DNA from: Palsa-504 sp963800415
GTDB taxonomy: Bacteria > Actinomycetota > Actinomycetes > Streptosporangiales > Streptosporangiaceae
Assembly: GCA_963800415.1 (NCBI GenBank)
Contig: CAWDBS010000072.1
Span: 62,001 to 126,000, forward strand
DNA: 64,000 nucleotides
Reading direction: 5' to 3'
Positions within the stretch are counted from its first letter, which is position 1. Each line of letters begins with the position of its first letter. The notes below the pieces were generated by a model, which was not told the origin of the DNA, made no database searches, and saw nothing but the letters and a program-made list of their open reading frames with translations. Positions 22,529 through 31,155 of the stretch are shown here, piece after piece. Both the position numbers and the translations under genes were made by a program.

Positions 22529-23523
22529 CTAAGCCGCGCTTCCCGTCATGCCCGACGTTGCCGGGAGTGCGGCCCGCGCGCGGCATACGGCAAGCAGCCT
22601 GCCCGCGAGCGCGGCGGCCTGGTCGCGGATCTCCGGAATGGCGGTGGTCTCGTACAACTGCCCCCGCAGCGGCGGGCCGAGCGTGAAGATGCTGTCGCTC
22701 GGCGTGCCGGACGCGTTCAGCAGCGCTCCCCCGGCGTCAGCCTCGATGCCGAGGCGGAGCGGGTCCGGCCTGGCCAGTCCGCTGCCGAGCAGGCCGCGCA
22801 GTAGCGGGTCCGTGGTGGCGGTGACGTCCGCTGCGGGCCCGGTGGCGTTGATCAGCCAGCCAGCCGCCACCTCGGCTACCCGGGCGCCGTACTCGATCCG
22901 GACGCACAGGCCCGTCCCGAGGACGATCACCGGGCTGCCGTCGGCAACGCCGTCAAGCGCCCCGGGCACCCAGGGGTTGCTGATGTAGCGAGGCGAAGCT
23001 GGCACCGGGCACGGCGGGGCAGGCGGCTGGTTGCCGGTGGCCAGCACGGCCGCGTCCGCGTCGATGCGGCCATCGGCCGCCAGGTGCAGGCGCAGCGGCC
23101 GGTGCAGTCCGTTATGGGTCAGTCCCACGAGTCAGAGGTAATCCGGGTGACGGTGGCGGCCGGTCCTGCCATGCGCTCGGCGTCGGCGAGCAGCTCGCGC
23201 AGGTAGCGGCCGAAGGCCGCCCGGGGCAGGAATCCGTCGTGCCTGATCCCGTTCGCCGCTGCCCAGCGTGCCAGGTGACCGGGGTCATGCGCCACCGCGC
23301 TCATCCGGTCGGCGGGCGAATTCAGCAGGTGGGCAGGGTGCACAGTGGCGTACGCCTGGCCCAGCCCGTGCTGTCCGTACCGGTCGATCAGGGCGATCCG
23401 CAGCGGGATCCGCGCCGCGGCGGCCGCCCGGAGCAGGTAGGCCGTGGCGAGAGTCCCGCTCGCGCCCCCGCCGATCACTGCCACGACGGCTCCCCGGGCG
23501 CCAGGTGGCTCTGAGTACCGCAC
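22529..23523 (-). pseudogene. FAD/NAD(P)-binding protein, frameshifted and internally deleted
   Basis: From GTG 23523, AVVAVIGGGASGTLATAYLL is a Rossmann dinucleotide-binding site. AHLLNSPADRMSAVAHDPGH is typical of the COG4529-like FAD/NAD(P)-binding family. The frame ends at ITSDSWD. One base away it continues as VGLTHNGLHRP and DAAVLATGNQPP. The second Rossmann motif VIVLGTGL is then joined directly to CVRIEYGARVAEVAAGWLIN, skipping roughly 150 residues of the family. Two independent lesions make this a clear pseudogene of about 330 residues. Confidence 0.75.
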
Positions 23524-23656
23524 GATGCCAGAATAACATATATTATCAGTAGGTTTAATAGCTATTTGGACACACGGCGGCTAAGGACCGCTGGCCACCA
23601 CAGGTCTGCCGGCCGCCGTCAGGCGACGGCACCGCCTGCACGGTCCACGACATCGC

Positions 23657-25372
23657 CTAAATGGCCTCCACCTTCGGGTAGGCGGGCTCCCACATGGCCC
23701 GGCGGACACGCTCGGGCAGGCCGTCGAGCGGCGCGTCGGACAGCCCTTCGGCCCGGGCGGCCCGGGCGACGGCTTCGGCGACCGCGGCGGACACCTCGCG
23801 CAGGCTGGTGACCGGGGGCAGCACGGCGGCGCCGGGGGTGGCGGCATCGGACAGCCCGGCCAGCGCGTTGGCCGCGGCAGCCAGCATGCCGTCGCTGACG
23901 CGGCGGGCCCGGCTGACGGTGACCCCGAGCCCGAGGCCGGGGAAGATGAGCGCGTTGTTGGCCTGGGCCACCTGGTACTCGACTCCGGCGTAGTCCACCG
24001 GCGGATACGGGCTGCCGGTCGCGATGAGCGCCCGGCCGCCGGTCCAGGCGATCAGGTCAGCGGCCTGCGCCTCGGAGTGCGAAGTCGGGTTGGACAACGG
24101 CATGATGATCGGCCGTTCGGTATGCGCCGCCATCTCGGTGACGATCACCTCGGAGAACGCGCCGGGCTGGGTAGAGGTCCCGATCAGCATGGTAGGCCGG
24201 GTGCGCGTCACCACCTCGGCCAGGACGATGCGGCCGTCCTCATCGTGCTGCCAGCCGGCGACCTCCGCGGCCTGGCGTGCGTACTGAACCTGGAAGTCCC
24301 GCAGCCTCCCAGGATAGTCGCTGGTCAGCAGGCCCTTGCTGCCCAGCGCGTAGAACCGTGCGGTGGCTTCGTCCGGGCTGAGGCCTTCGTCGATCATGAC
24401 CTGCCGCAGCGCATCGGCGATCCCGACCCCGGCGGTGCCCGCCCCGTGGATGACCACCGTCTGATCGCGCATCCGGGTTCCGGTGGCCCGGACCGCGCCC
24501 AGCGCGGCGGCCAGCACGACCGCGGCGGTGCCCTGGATGTCGTCGTTGAAGGTGCAGCAGGTCCCGGCGTACTTCATCAGGACGCGATGGGCGTTGGCGG
24601 CGCCGAAATCCTCCCAGTGCAGCAACGCGTTCGGGAACAGCCGGGTGGCGGTGCTGACGTAGGCCTCGATCAGCTCGTCATACCGTTCGGCCCGGACCCT
24701 CGGGTGCCGGATGCCCAGGTACATCTCCTCGGCCAGCAGGCCCTGGTTGTCGGTTCCGGTATCCAGCACGACCGGGATGATCCGGCGGGGGTGCAGGCCG
24801 GCCGCGGCGGTGTAGACGGCCAGCTTCCCGACCGCGATCGCGATGCCGCCCACCCCCCAGTCACCGATGCCCAGGATGCCTTCGGAGTCGGTGGCCACGA
24901 TCAGGTCCACGTCGTCCGGCCCTAGCCCGTAATTGCGGAAGGCCGTCTCGACCTGATCGGGATGATCCACGGAAAGGTACACGCCACGCGGACGGCCGAA
25001 CTCCAGGCTGTACCGCTCGATCACAATCCCCACCGTCGGGGTGTAGACGACCGGCAGCATCTCCTGGATGTGCTCGGTCAGCAGACGGTAGAACAGCACC
25101 TCGTTGCGGTCCCGGACATGGCCGAGAAAGATATTCTTGGCCAGGTCATCGGGCTGACGCAGGTACTGCGCGTAGACCCGGCGCAGCTGGCCCTCGATCG
25201 TCGACACGCCGTCGGGCAGCAGGCCGGTGAGCCCCAGCGCCTCGCGTTCGGCCAGCGTGAACGCGGTGCCCCGGTTCAGCATCGGCGACGAGAGCACCGA
25301 TCTGCCCCGCAGCCGGACCCGCGCGACCATGCCCTCGGGGGTCCGGGCAAGCTCAAACGGACGATCCGACAT
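23657..25372 (-). CDS. NAD-dependent malic enzyme
   Basis: The protein has 571 residues from ATG 25372 (GAGGTGATGTG just upstream). The malic-enzyme signature VYTPTVG is followed by RPRGVYLSVDHPDQVE, ATDSEGILGIGDWGVGGIAI (catalytic region), FNDDIQGTAAV (metal-binding Asp pair) and the NAD-binding HGAGTAGVGIADALR. It converts malate to pyruvate and CO2 with NAD. It is a single-gene unit; the neighbouring 25373-25530 interval holds no gene. The length matches the large NAD-type bacterial enzymes. Confidence 0.92.
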   Translation of the reverse strand: MSDRPFELARTPEGMVARVRLRGRSVLSSPMLNRGTAFTLAEREALGLTGLLPDGVSTIEGQLRRVYAQYLRQPDDLAKNIFLGHVRDRNEVLFYRLLTEHIQEMLPVVYTPTVGIVIERYSLEFGRPRGVYLSVDHPDQVETAFRNYGLGPDDVDLIVATDSEGILGIGDWGVGGIAIAVGKLAVYTAAAGLHPRRIIPVVLDTGTDNQGLLAEEMYLGIRHPRVRAERYDELIEAYVSTATRLFPNALLHWEDFGAANAHRVLMKYAGTCCTFNDDIQGTAAVVLAAALGAVRATGTRMRDQTVVIHGAGTAGVGIADALRQVMIDEGLSPDEATARFYALGSKGLLTSDYPGRLRDFQVQYARQAAEVAGWQHDEDGRIVLAEVVTRTRPTMLIGTSTQPGAFSEVIVTEMAAHTERPIIMPLSNPTSHSEAQAADLIAWTGGRALIATGSPYPPVDYAGVEYQVAQANNALIFPGLGLGVTVSRARRVSDGMLAAAANALAGLSDAATPGAAVLPPVTSLREVSAAVAEAVARAARAEGLSDAPLDGLPERVRRAMWEPAYPKVEAI

Positions 25373-25530
25373 CACATCACCTCGAGTCCCAGCCAACGTG
25401 CGTGTGCCAAGACTTAACACATGAAGGATCACTTGCGCACCGAACGCGCGCTGATGGCACCAAGCTCGGGCGTGGGCCCGCCCGGCATCGGGGAGGTCCC
25501 GTCGGTGAATCTAGGGCGGGACCTGGCCGC

Positions 25531-26187
25531 TCAGTCGAACGACGGCTTACGGTCCCGGCTCCGCTTGAGCTCGAAGAAGCCGTCCGTCGCGGTCACCAGC
25601 GCCACCCCGTCCCACAGCCGTCCGGCGGCCTCGCCGCGGGGCGCGGGCGTGACGACCGGGCCGAATATGGCGCTGCCGCGGATGCGGATCACCGGGGTGC
25701 CCACGTCCAGGCCGACGTCATCAAAAGCCTCGTTGTGCGAGTCCCTGATCACCTGATCGAGCTCGGTGCTCTCGGCAGCGCTGGCCAGCGACGCGGACAA
25801 CCCCGCCTCGGCCAGCGCCTCGGGGATCACCTCAGGGTCCTCGCGGCGTCCCTGAACGTGGAACCGAGTGCCGATGGCGGTGTACAGCGGCCCGAGGATG
25901 CCGGGGCCGCTGTGCTGGGCGGCGGCCGCGCAGACCCGTATCGGCCCCCAGGCCCGGCTCATCCGCTCCAGGTAGTCCTCGGTCAGGCCCTTGCCCTCGT
26001 GCTGGACCAGGTTCAGGTAGGCCAGCGACATGATCCGCCATTCGGTGCGCACAGGCCGGACCTTCTCCACCTCCAGCATCCAGCGGGAGGTGATCCAGGC
26101 CCAGGGGCACAGCGGATCGAACCAGAACTGCACATCTTCGCGCGATGCCGACTGTATAGCCACGCCTGCGGCAACAGTTGCCCGCAT
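25531..26187 (-). CDS. DsbA-family, Rv2466c-like mycothiol-dependent nitroreductase
   Basis: The protein has 218 residues. FWFDPLCPWAWITSRWMLE is the active-site region of the Rv2466c family. The usual CPWC is CPWA here, so the resolving Cys is replaced and a monothiol mechanism with mycothiol is implied. GTPVIRIRGSAIFGPVV is the cis-Pro strand. It is divergent from the leader-peptide/tauD unit, with an AT-rich 125-base control region between them. A role in oxidative or electrophile defence is an inference from the family. Confidence 0.8.
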   Translation of the reverse strand: MRATVAAGVAIQSASREDVQFWFDPLCPWAWITSRWMLEVEKVRPVRTEWRIMSLAYLNLVQHEGKGLTEDYLERMSRAWGPIRVCAAAAQHSGPGILGPLYTAIGTRFHVQGRREDPEVIPEALAEAGLSASLASAAESTELDQVIRDSHNEAFDDVGLDVGTPVIRIRGSAIFGPVVTPAPRGEAAGRLWDGVALVTATDGFFELKRSRDRKPSFD

Positions 26188-26279
26188 TCGGGTATTCCCT
26201 CCGGGGGACGCCTACGGCCGGGCTGACTGCTGAGGCCGATCTTGCCCTGATCCAACGAAAATGTGATCCAGATCATATT

Positions 26280-26290
26280 CTATTAAATAG
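26280..26290. promoter_or_regulatory. AT-rich palindrome in the divergent control region
   Basis: CTATTAAATAG is a perfect 11-base palindrome in an AT-rich stretch (26255-26310) that contrasts with the surrounding GC-rich DNA. It lies 23 bases before the Cys leader peptide and 93 bases before the divergent Rv2466c-like gene. It likely overlaps promoter elements and could be an operator. Confidence 0.35.
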
Positions 26291-26312
26291 ATCGATTTAG
26301 TATGTTAATGGT

Positions 26313-26387
26313 ATGAGGTCATTCGAACCTTTCGTCGCCCGCCGCTTCGTGGACTTCAAGCGGGTGTGCAGCGCGGTTTGTCGCTGA
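26313..26387 (+). CDS. Putative Cys-containing leader peptide
   Basis: ATG 26313 encodes 24 residues: MRSFEPFVARRFVDFK, then RVCSAVCR, then TGA. The end RRFVDFKRVCSAVCR matches the short actinobacterial 'putative leader peptides' found before sulfur-assimilation genes. Their clustered Cys codons are proposed to sense charged tRNA-Cys. The downstream genes tauD and ssuB belong to sulfonate/taurine use, which fits. About 185 bases separate the peptide from tauD. Confidence 0.7.
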   Translation: MRSFEPFVARRFVDFKRVCSAVCR

Positions 26388-26572
26388 CTTCACTGGCCTT
26401 AATGTCACGCCGGGCCGATCGGGCGGGGGTGACCGCTTCCCGATCCGGCCACTCACTGGGCGCTGGGCGGCGGTCCGTCAGGCCCGGTGCGCCCCGGGGC
26501 ACGTTCGCGCGCACGGCGTCTGCCTGCCTGCCTGCGCGCAATCTGATCGCCACGAGGAGAAAAGGACGTACG

Positions 26573-27505
26573 ATGACCACGATCGCGACATCTGCCAGCA
26601 CAAGGCTCGCTTTCCGCAAGATCACCGCGCGCATCGGCGCGGAGGTCACCGGCGCTGGCCCGGATCTTGACCTGGATGCGGAAACGGTGACCGCGCTGCG
26701 GGCGGCGCTGAACGAACACAAGGCGCTCGTGTTCCGCGGCGTCCGGCTGGACGACGAGGGCCAGCAGCGGTTCGCCGGCTACTTCGGCCCGCTGACCTCC
26801 GCCCACCCGACTGTGCCCGCCGTGGACGGCGAGCCGAACGTGCTGCCGGTCGACAGCGAAAACGGCCGGGCCAATCGCTGGCATACCGATGTGACGTTCG
26901 TGCTGAACCCGCCGCAGGCCAGCACGCTGCGCAGTATCGTCTCCCCGCCGTACGGCGGGGAGACGCTGATCGCTAACGCCGGCGCGGCCTACCGGGACCT
27001 GCCCGGCCCGCTGCGCGCCTTCGCCGACAGCCTGCAGGCGGTGCACACCAACGATTACGACTACGCGGTGCCGCCGGAGAGCCTGAACGACGCCCAGCGG
27101 GAGCGGCGCGCGGTGTTCACCTCGATCAGGTACGAGACGGTCCATCCGGTGGTCAGGGTGCATCCGCTGACCGGGGAGCGGGGTCTGTTCATCGGCGGGT
27201 TCGCGCAGCGGGTCGCCGGGTTGTCCAAGGGGGAGTCCACAGACATCCTGCGGCTGCTGCAGGCCTATGTGACCCGGCCGGAGAACATCCTGCGAGTCTC
27301 CTGGGAGCCGGGCCAGCTGGTCCTGTTCGATAACCGGATCACTCAGCATTACGCGGTCGACAACTATGATGACCTGCCCCGGCGGCTGAACCGGGTCACG
27401 GTGGCCGGCGACGTCCCGGTCGGCATCGACGGCAGGCCGAGCTATTCCGTCGCCGGCGACGCCTCGCATTACACGCCGGTTGCCGGGGTGCAGGCCGTCG
27501 CGTGA
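26573..27505 (+). CDS. tauD: TauD/TfdA-type Fe(II)/2-oxoglutarate dioxygenase
   Basis: ATG 26573; 310 residues. NRWHTDVTFVLNPPQASTLR holds the HxD iron ligands, and RITQHYAVDNYDD the distal His. Arg for 2-oxoglutarate is likely in DDLPRRLNRVTV. The family oxidises taurine or alkyl sulfonates/sulfates to release sulfite. Its stop overlaps the start of ssuB (GTGA), so both are translated together. The leader peptide 26313-26387 suggests cysteine-responsive control. Confidence 0.88.
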   Translation: MTTIATSASTRLAFRKITARIGAEVTGAGPDLDLDAETVTALRAALNEHKALVFRGVRLDDEGQQRFAGYFGPLTSAHPTVPAVDGEPNVLPVDSENGRANRWHTDVTFVLNPPQASTLRSIVSPPYGGETLIANAGAAYRDLPGPLRAFADSLQAVHTNDYDYAVPPESLNDAQRERRAVFTSIRYETVHPVVRVHPLTGERGLFIGGFAQRVAGLSKGESTDILRLLQAYVTRPENILRVSWEPGQLVLFDNRITQHYAVDNYDDLPRRLNRVTVAGDVPVGIDGRPSYSVAGDASHYTPVAGVQAVA

Positions 27506-28293
27506 GCACGATGCCCGGGGCGCCGGCCGACGGCATCACCGCTCTGTCGGCCGGCGTCCCTGGTCTAGAGGCCGCGCCGAACAGGACCCGGGATGGCGTC
27601 AGCGTCGTGGCCGAGGACGTGGTGCGCCGGTTCGGCGACCGGGTTGTCCTGGATCACCTGCGGCTGCAGATCGCGGCGTCGGAGTTCGTGGTGCTGCTGG
27701 GCCCGTCGGGCTGCGGTAAGACCACCTTGCTGCGCCTGCTGGCCGGGCTGGACCGGCCGGACGGCGGCACGGTGTCCGTGCCGGCAGCGCGGGCGATCGT
27801 CTTGCAGGGGGCTCGCCTGCTGCCGTGGCAGCGGGTGTGGCAGAACGTGATCATCGGGCTGTATGGCCATGACGCCAGGCCAGCCGCGCTCTCGGTCCTG
27901 GGTGAGGCCGGGCTCAGCGAGCGGACCGGCGCGTGGCCCAGGACCTTGTCCGGCGGCGAGGCCCGGCGTGTCGCGCTGGCCCGTGCTCTTGTGCCGGACC
28001 CGGCGCTCGTCCTGCTCGACGAGCCGTTCGCCGCGCTCGACACGATTACCAGGCTGCGGATGCACGACAAGGTCCGCGCGCTGCGCCGCCGGCACAACTC
28101 CACCATTTTGCTGGTCACGCACGATGTCGATGAGGCCATCGCGCTGGCCGACCGGATCCTGATCATGCGCGACGGGTGGATCGGCAGTGAGCACAGGGTG
28201 GAACTCAGCAGCCAGGACCGCTCCCGCGGTCTGGCGCACGAGGAACTGCGCGCCGGTCTCCTGGCCGAGATCGGCGTGTCATCCGGCGGATAG
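27502..28293 (+). CDS. ssuB: Sulfonate/taurine-type ABC transporter ATP-binding protein
   Basis: The protein has 263 residues. Walker A is GPSGCGKTT, the signature is LSGGEARRVALARAL, Walker B is LVLLDEPFAALD, and the switch His lies in LLVTHDVDEA. The QGARLLPW Q-loop variant fits the SsuB/TauB group. The gene is coupled to tauD. No permease or binding-protein gene follows. A fragment of an unrelated VOC gene begins directly after the stop, so the rest of the operon seems to have been deleted. Without a permease the protein has no visible partner. Confidence 0.88.
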   Translation: MSTMPGAPADGITALSAGVPGLEAAPNRTRDGVSVVAEDVVRRFGDRVVLDHLRLQIAASEFVVLLGPSGCGKTTLLRLLAGLDRPDGGTVSVPAARAIVLQGARLLPWQRVWQNVIIGLYGHDARPAALSVLGEAGLSERTGAWPRTLSGGEARRVALARALVPDPALVLLDEPFAALDTITRLRMHDKVRALRRRHNSTILLVTHDVDEAIALADRILIMRDGWIGSEHRVELSSQDRSRGLAHEELRAGLLAEIGVSSGG

Positions 28294-28296
28294 GCA

Positions 28297-28387
28297 CCAC
28301 GCGCTCCGGCATGCCGAGCACGTCACGGTAGAACCTGAGTGCGTCCTCGTAATCCGCCGCCGTCACCACGAGGCGCATCTCCGTCAC
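28297..28387 (-). pseudogene. VOC-superfamily (glyoxalase-like) N-terminal fragment
   Basis: GTG 28387 begins MTEMRLVVTAADYEDALRFY, then RDVLGMPE. This is the first beta-alpha-beta unit of a VOC/glyoxalase protein. After about 30 residues homology ends at the stop of ssuB on the other strand. Three quarters of the gene are missing. It marks the right-hand side of the deletion that removed the ssuB partners. Confidence 0.65.
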
Positions 28388-28550
28388 GCCCGGTCCGGTA
28401 TTCGCAGCCCACCTCCGAAGACGATGTGACACGACATCAGATGCTGATGCTTTCGTATCACTGCGGGTGCCGCGCCAAGGCGGGCTTTCCTGCCTGCCCT
28501 GATGGGAAGATGAATCCTGAGGAGGCTGCGATGACCACGGTGCAGACGTC

Positions 28551-29210
28551 GTGGCGCAGAGCCTGGCGGTCCACGTTCCGGTGCTCGCCTTCGACCCAGC
28601 CCTCGTTCTCGAGCTCCTCGAGGCCGAACGGGGCGCGGTGTTCGGAGGCGTGCCGACGATGATGATCGCCATGCTCGCTCATCCCGACATGGAGCGGCGC
28701 GACCTGTCCTCGCTGCGCGCGGCGGTGTCCGGCGGCGCGCCGGTGCCCGCCGATCTCGTGCGCCAGGTGGAAGGGCGGCTGGGCGTGCGGTTCAGCATCG
28801 TTTTCGGGACGACCGAGTGCTCCCCGCTGCTCACCCAGGTCCGGCTCGACGACTCGGCGCAGGACAGGGCCGAGACCCTCGGCCCGCCGCTGCCGCAGAC
28901 GGAGATCAAGATCGCCGACGTCACAACCGGCGGCCCGGTCCCGGTCGGGCAGGCGGGCGAGCTGTGCGCGCGCGGGTACACGGTCATGCGCGGCTACCAC
29001 GACGCCCCCGAGGCCACGGGGGCCGCCATCGACGCCGAGGGCTGGTACCACACCGGCGACCTGGCGTCCCTGGACAGCCGCGGCTACCTGCGCATCGAAG
29101 GCCGGATCAAGGACATGATCATCCGGGGTGGCGAGAATATCTACCCGCGCGAGATCGAGGATGTCCTGTTCGGCCATCCCGCCGTCGCCGAGGGCCGCGC
29201 TGGCCGTGCG
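28551..29210 (+). pseudogene. Acyl-CoA synthetase (AMP-forming), both ends missing
   Basis: The segment starts inside the domain (LAVHVPVLAFDPALVLELLE) and continues through VFGGVPTMMIAMLAHPDM, IVFGTTECSPL (adenylate-binding motif), WYHTGDLASLDSRGYLRIEG and KDMIIRGGENIYPREIEDVL. It breaks at FGHPAVAE. The N-terminal P-loop (SGTTGxPK) and the C-terminal lysine domain are gone. In front, RBS-preceded ATG 28531 (MTTVQTSW) belongs to a different, equally truncated start. At 29210 it meets a GNAT fragment tail to tail. Confidence 0.75.
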
Positions 29211-29214
29211 CGAC

Positions 29215-29427
29215 GACGAAGGTGATGCGCGCGTCGCCCCATTCGGAGTCGAGCCAACCGTATCCGGCGACCTGTTCGCCGTCGGTCACCCGCCACCATT
29301 CGTCCGCGACGGCCTCGCCGGGCGCGGGTTCGGCCAGGCCTACGGCGGCCAGCTCGGCCGGGCCGAGAACCCGCTGCTTGTCGGGGTCCCAGCGGGGCGA
29401 GTTCTCCTTGGTCCAGGTCAGCGTCAT
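29215..29427 (-). pseudogene. GNAT-type acetyltransferase N-terminal fragment
   Basis: From ATG 29427, MTLTWTKENSPRWDPDKQRV and then WWRVTDGEQVAGYGWLDSEW and ARITFVVA form the first two thirds of a short acetyltransferase-like protein. The acetyl-CoA-binding R/Q-x-x-G-x-G/A loop should come next. Instead the sequence runs into the acyl-CoA synthetase fragment. Assignment to GNAT rests on layout and is moderate. Confidence 0.55.
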
Positions 29428-29475
29428 GCCTTCTCCCTCAGGTCCCCTCCGGCGGCGCCGACCGGCCGATCTCGG

Positions 29476-31155
29476 TCACAGCGGCACCTTGTCTGCTTGG
29501 CCTGCCTGGTCCGCCAGTGCCGGTGCGAGGTTCCCCCGCAGGATCACCGCGGCCTGCGCACGCAGCTCGACGCGGCGGATCTTGCCGGTGGCCGTCGTCG
29601 GGTACTCGGTCACGAATACGATCCGGCGGGGCCGCTTGAAGGACGGCAGGCCGGTCTTGCAGAACCCGATCAGCGTTTCCTCGTCGGCCACGCCGCCGGG
29701 ATTGAGCTGGACGAACGCGACCGGCTTCTCCAGGCCGTCGGCGTCGGCCGCGGCCACTACCACGGCCGCCGCCACGTCGGCGTGATCGAGCAGGCGCGAT
29801 TCCACCTCGGCCGGCGCGACCCAGATGCCGCTGGCCTTGAGCATGTCCCCGGTCCGCCCCAGGCAGGAGAAGTACCCGTCCGCGTCCACCACGTAGGTGT
29901 CGCCGGTGCGCAGCCACTCCCCCTGGAACACCTGGCGCGAGGCGTCGTAGCGCGACCAGTACCCGGTCGCGGCGGACTCGCCCCGGACGAACAAGGTCCC
30001 CGGCGTGCCGGTCGGCACCTCGATCCCGTCCTCGCCGAGCACGCGCAGGTCGTAACCGGGCACCGCCATCCCGGTCGTCCCGGCCCTGACCTGGCCGGGG
30101 CGGTTGGACAGGAAGATGTGCAGCATCTCGGTCATGCCGATGCCGTCGAGGATGTCGACGCCGAAGTGCGAGGTCCACCGCTGGTACAGGGCGGCCGGGA
30201 GGGCCTCGCCGGCCGAGGCGGCCAGTCGCACCTCGGCCAGGGCATCCACGGGCAGGCCGGCGCGCAGCATGCTGGAGAAGAACGTAGGGCCGGCGAAGAA
30301 CAGCGTAGCGGCGTATACCCGGGCCCGTTCGGCCATGATGTCGGGCCGTGACGGGCTCGGCTCGAGTATGGCGGCGGCCCCGACGGACATCGGGAACAGG
30401 ACCGAGTTCCCCAGCCCGTAGGCGAAGAAGGCCTTGGCCGCGGACAGGCACCGGTCCTCCGGGGTGATCCCGAGCACCTGGGTGCCGTAGGTCTCGCACA
30501 CCACCTGGACCGAACCGTGCCGGTGCATGGCGCCCTTCGGCGTCCCGGTCGTCCCGGAGGTGTACAGCCAGAAGGCCGGAGAGTCCGCAGTGGTCGGATA
30601 GATGTCGTCCGCCCCGTCGGGCAGCCGGCTGAGCGCGGTCGTGGTCAGGGCGCCGACCGGCGTTCCGGTTGCCGCGTCGTCGGTCACCACGGCCATGACC
30701 TCGCCGGTGCCCGGGGAGCCGAGCGCGCCAGACACCAGGTCCAGGTACTGAGCGCTGACCGCGACGACCCGCGCCCGTGAGTCGGCCAGGATCTCGGCGA
30801 TGCCGTCGGCGCGCAGCATGGTCGAGATCGGCACCGGCACCGCGCCGATCCGCATGGCCGCGAGGTAGACGATGACGAATTCCGGCGAGTCGGCCATCAC
30901 CATGACCACGCGCTGCTCGGCTTGCACCCCGAGGCCCCGCAGGCCGCCGGCGGCGCGGCCGACCCGCTCGGCGAGTTCGGCGTAGCTGACGTCACCCGCC
31001 ACCCCGGTCAGCGCGAGCCGGTCACCGCGTCCCGCGCGGATGTGGCGGTCGAGCAGGTAATCACAGGCATTGAAGAATGGTCCCGGTATCACTGACGGTG
31101 CCCTTCCGCTGTCCGTGGCCGGCTCAGTACTGGCTGGGTTAGGCGAGATGGACAT
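29476..31155 (-). CDS. bclA: Benzoate-CoA ligase family protein
   Basis: The protein has 559 residues. The AMP-binding signature YTSGTTGTPKGAMH is followed by GIGMTEMLHIFLSNRPG, YWSRYDASRQVFQGEWLRTG and the C-terminal catalytic Lys in TATGKIRRVEL. Overall it resembles benzoate/hydroxybenzoate-CoA ligases. It forms benzoyl-CoA from benzoate, ATP and CoA, the entry step of the box pathway. Its start overlaps the boxB stop by 17 bases, so it is the third gene of the boxC-boxB-ligase operon. Confidence 0.85.
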   Translation of the reverse strand: MSISPNPASTEPATDSGRAPSVIPGPFFNACDYLLDRHIRAGRGDRLALTGVAGDVSYAELAERVGRAAGGLRGLGVQAEQRVVMVMADSPEFVIVYLAAMRIGAVPVPISTMLRADGIAEILADSRARVVAVSAQYLDLVSGALGSPGTGEVMAVVTDDAATGTPVGALTTTALSRLPDGADDIYPTTADSPAFWLYTSGTTGTPKGAMHRHGSVQVVCETYGTQVLGITPEDRCLSAAKAFFAYGLGNSVLFPMSVGAAAILEPSPSRPDIMAERARVYAATLFFAGPTFFSSMLRAGLPVDALAEVRLAASAGEALPAALYQRWTSHFGVDILDGIGMTEMLHIFLSNRPGQVRAGTTGMAVPGYDLRVLGEDGIEVPTGTPGTLFVRGESAATGYWSRYDASRQVFQGEWLRTGDTYVVDADGYFSCLGRTGDMLKASGIWVAPAEVESRLLDHADVAAAVVVAAADADGLEKPVAFVQLNPGGVADEETLIGFCKTGLPSFKRPRRIVFVTEYPTTATGKIRRVELRAQAAVILRGNLAPALADQAGQADKVPL

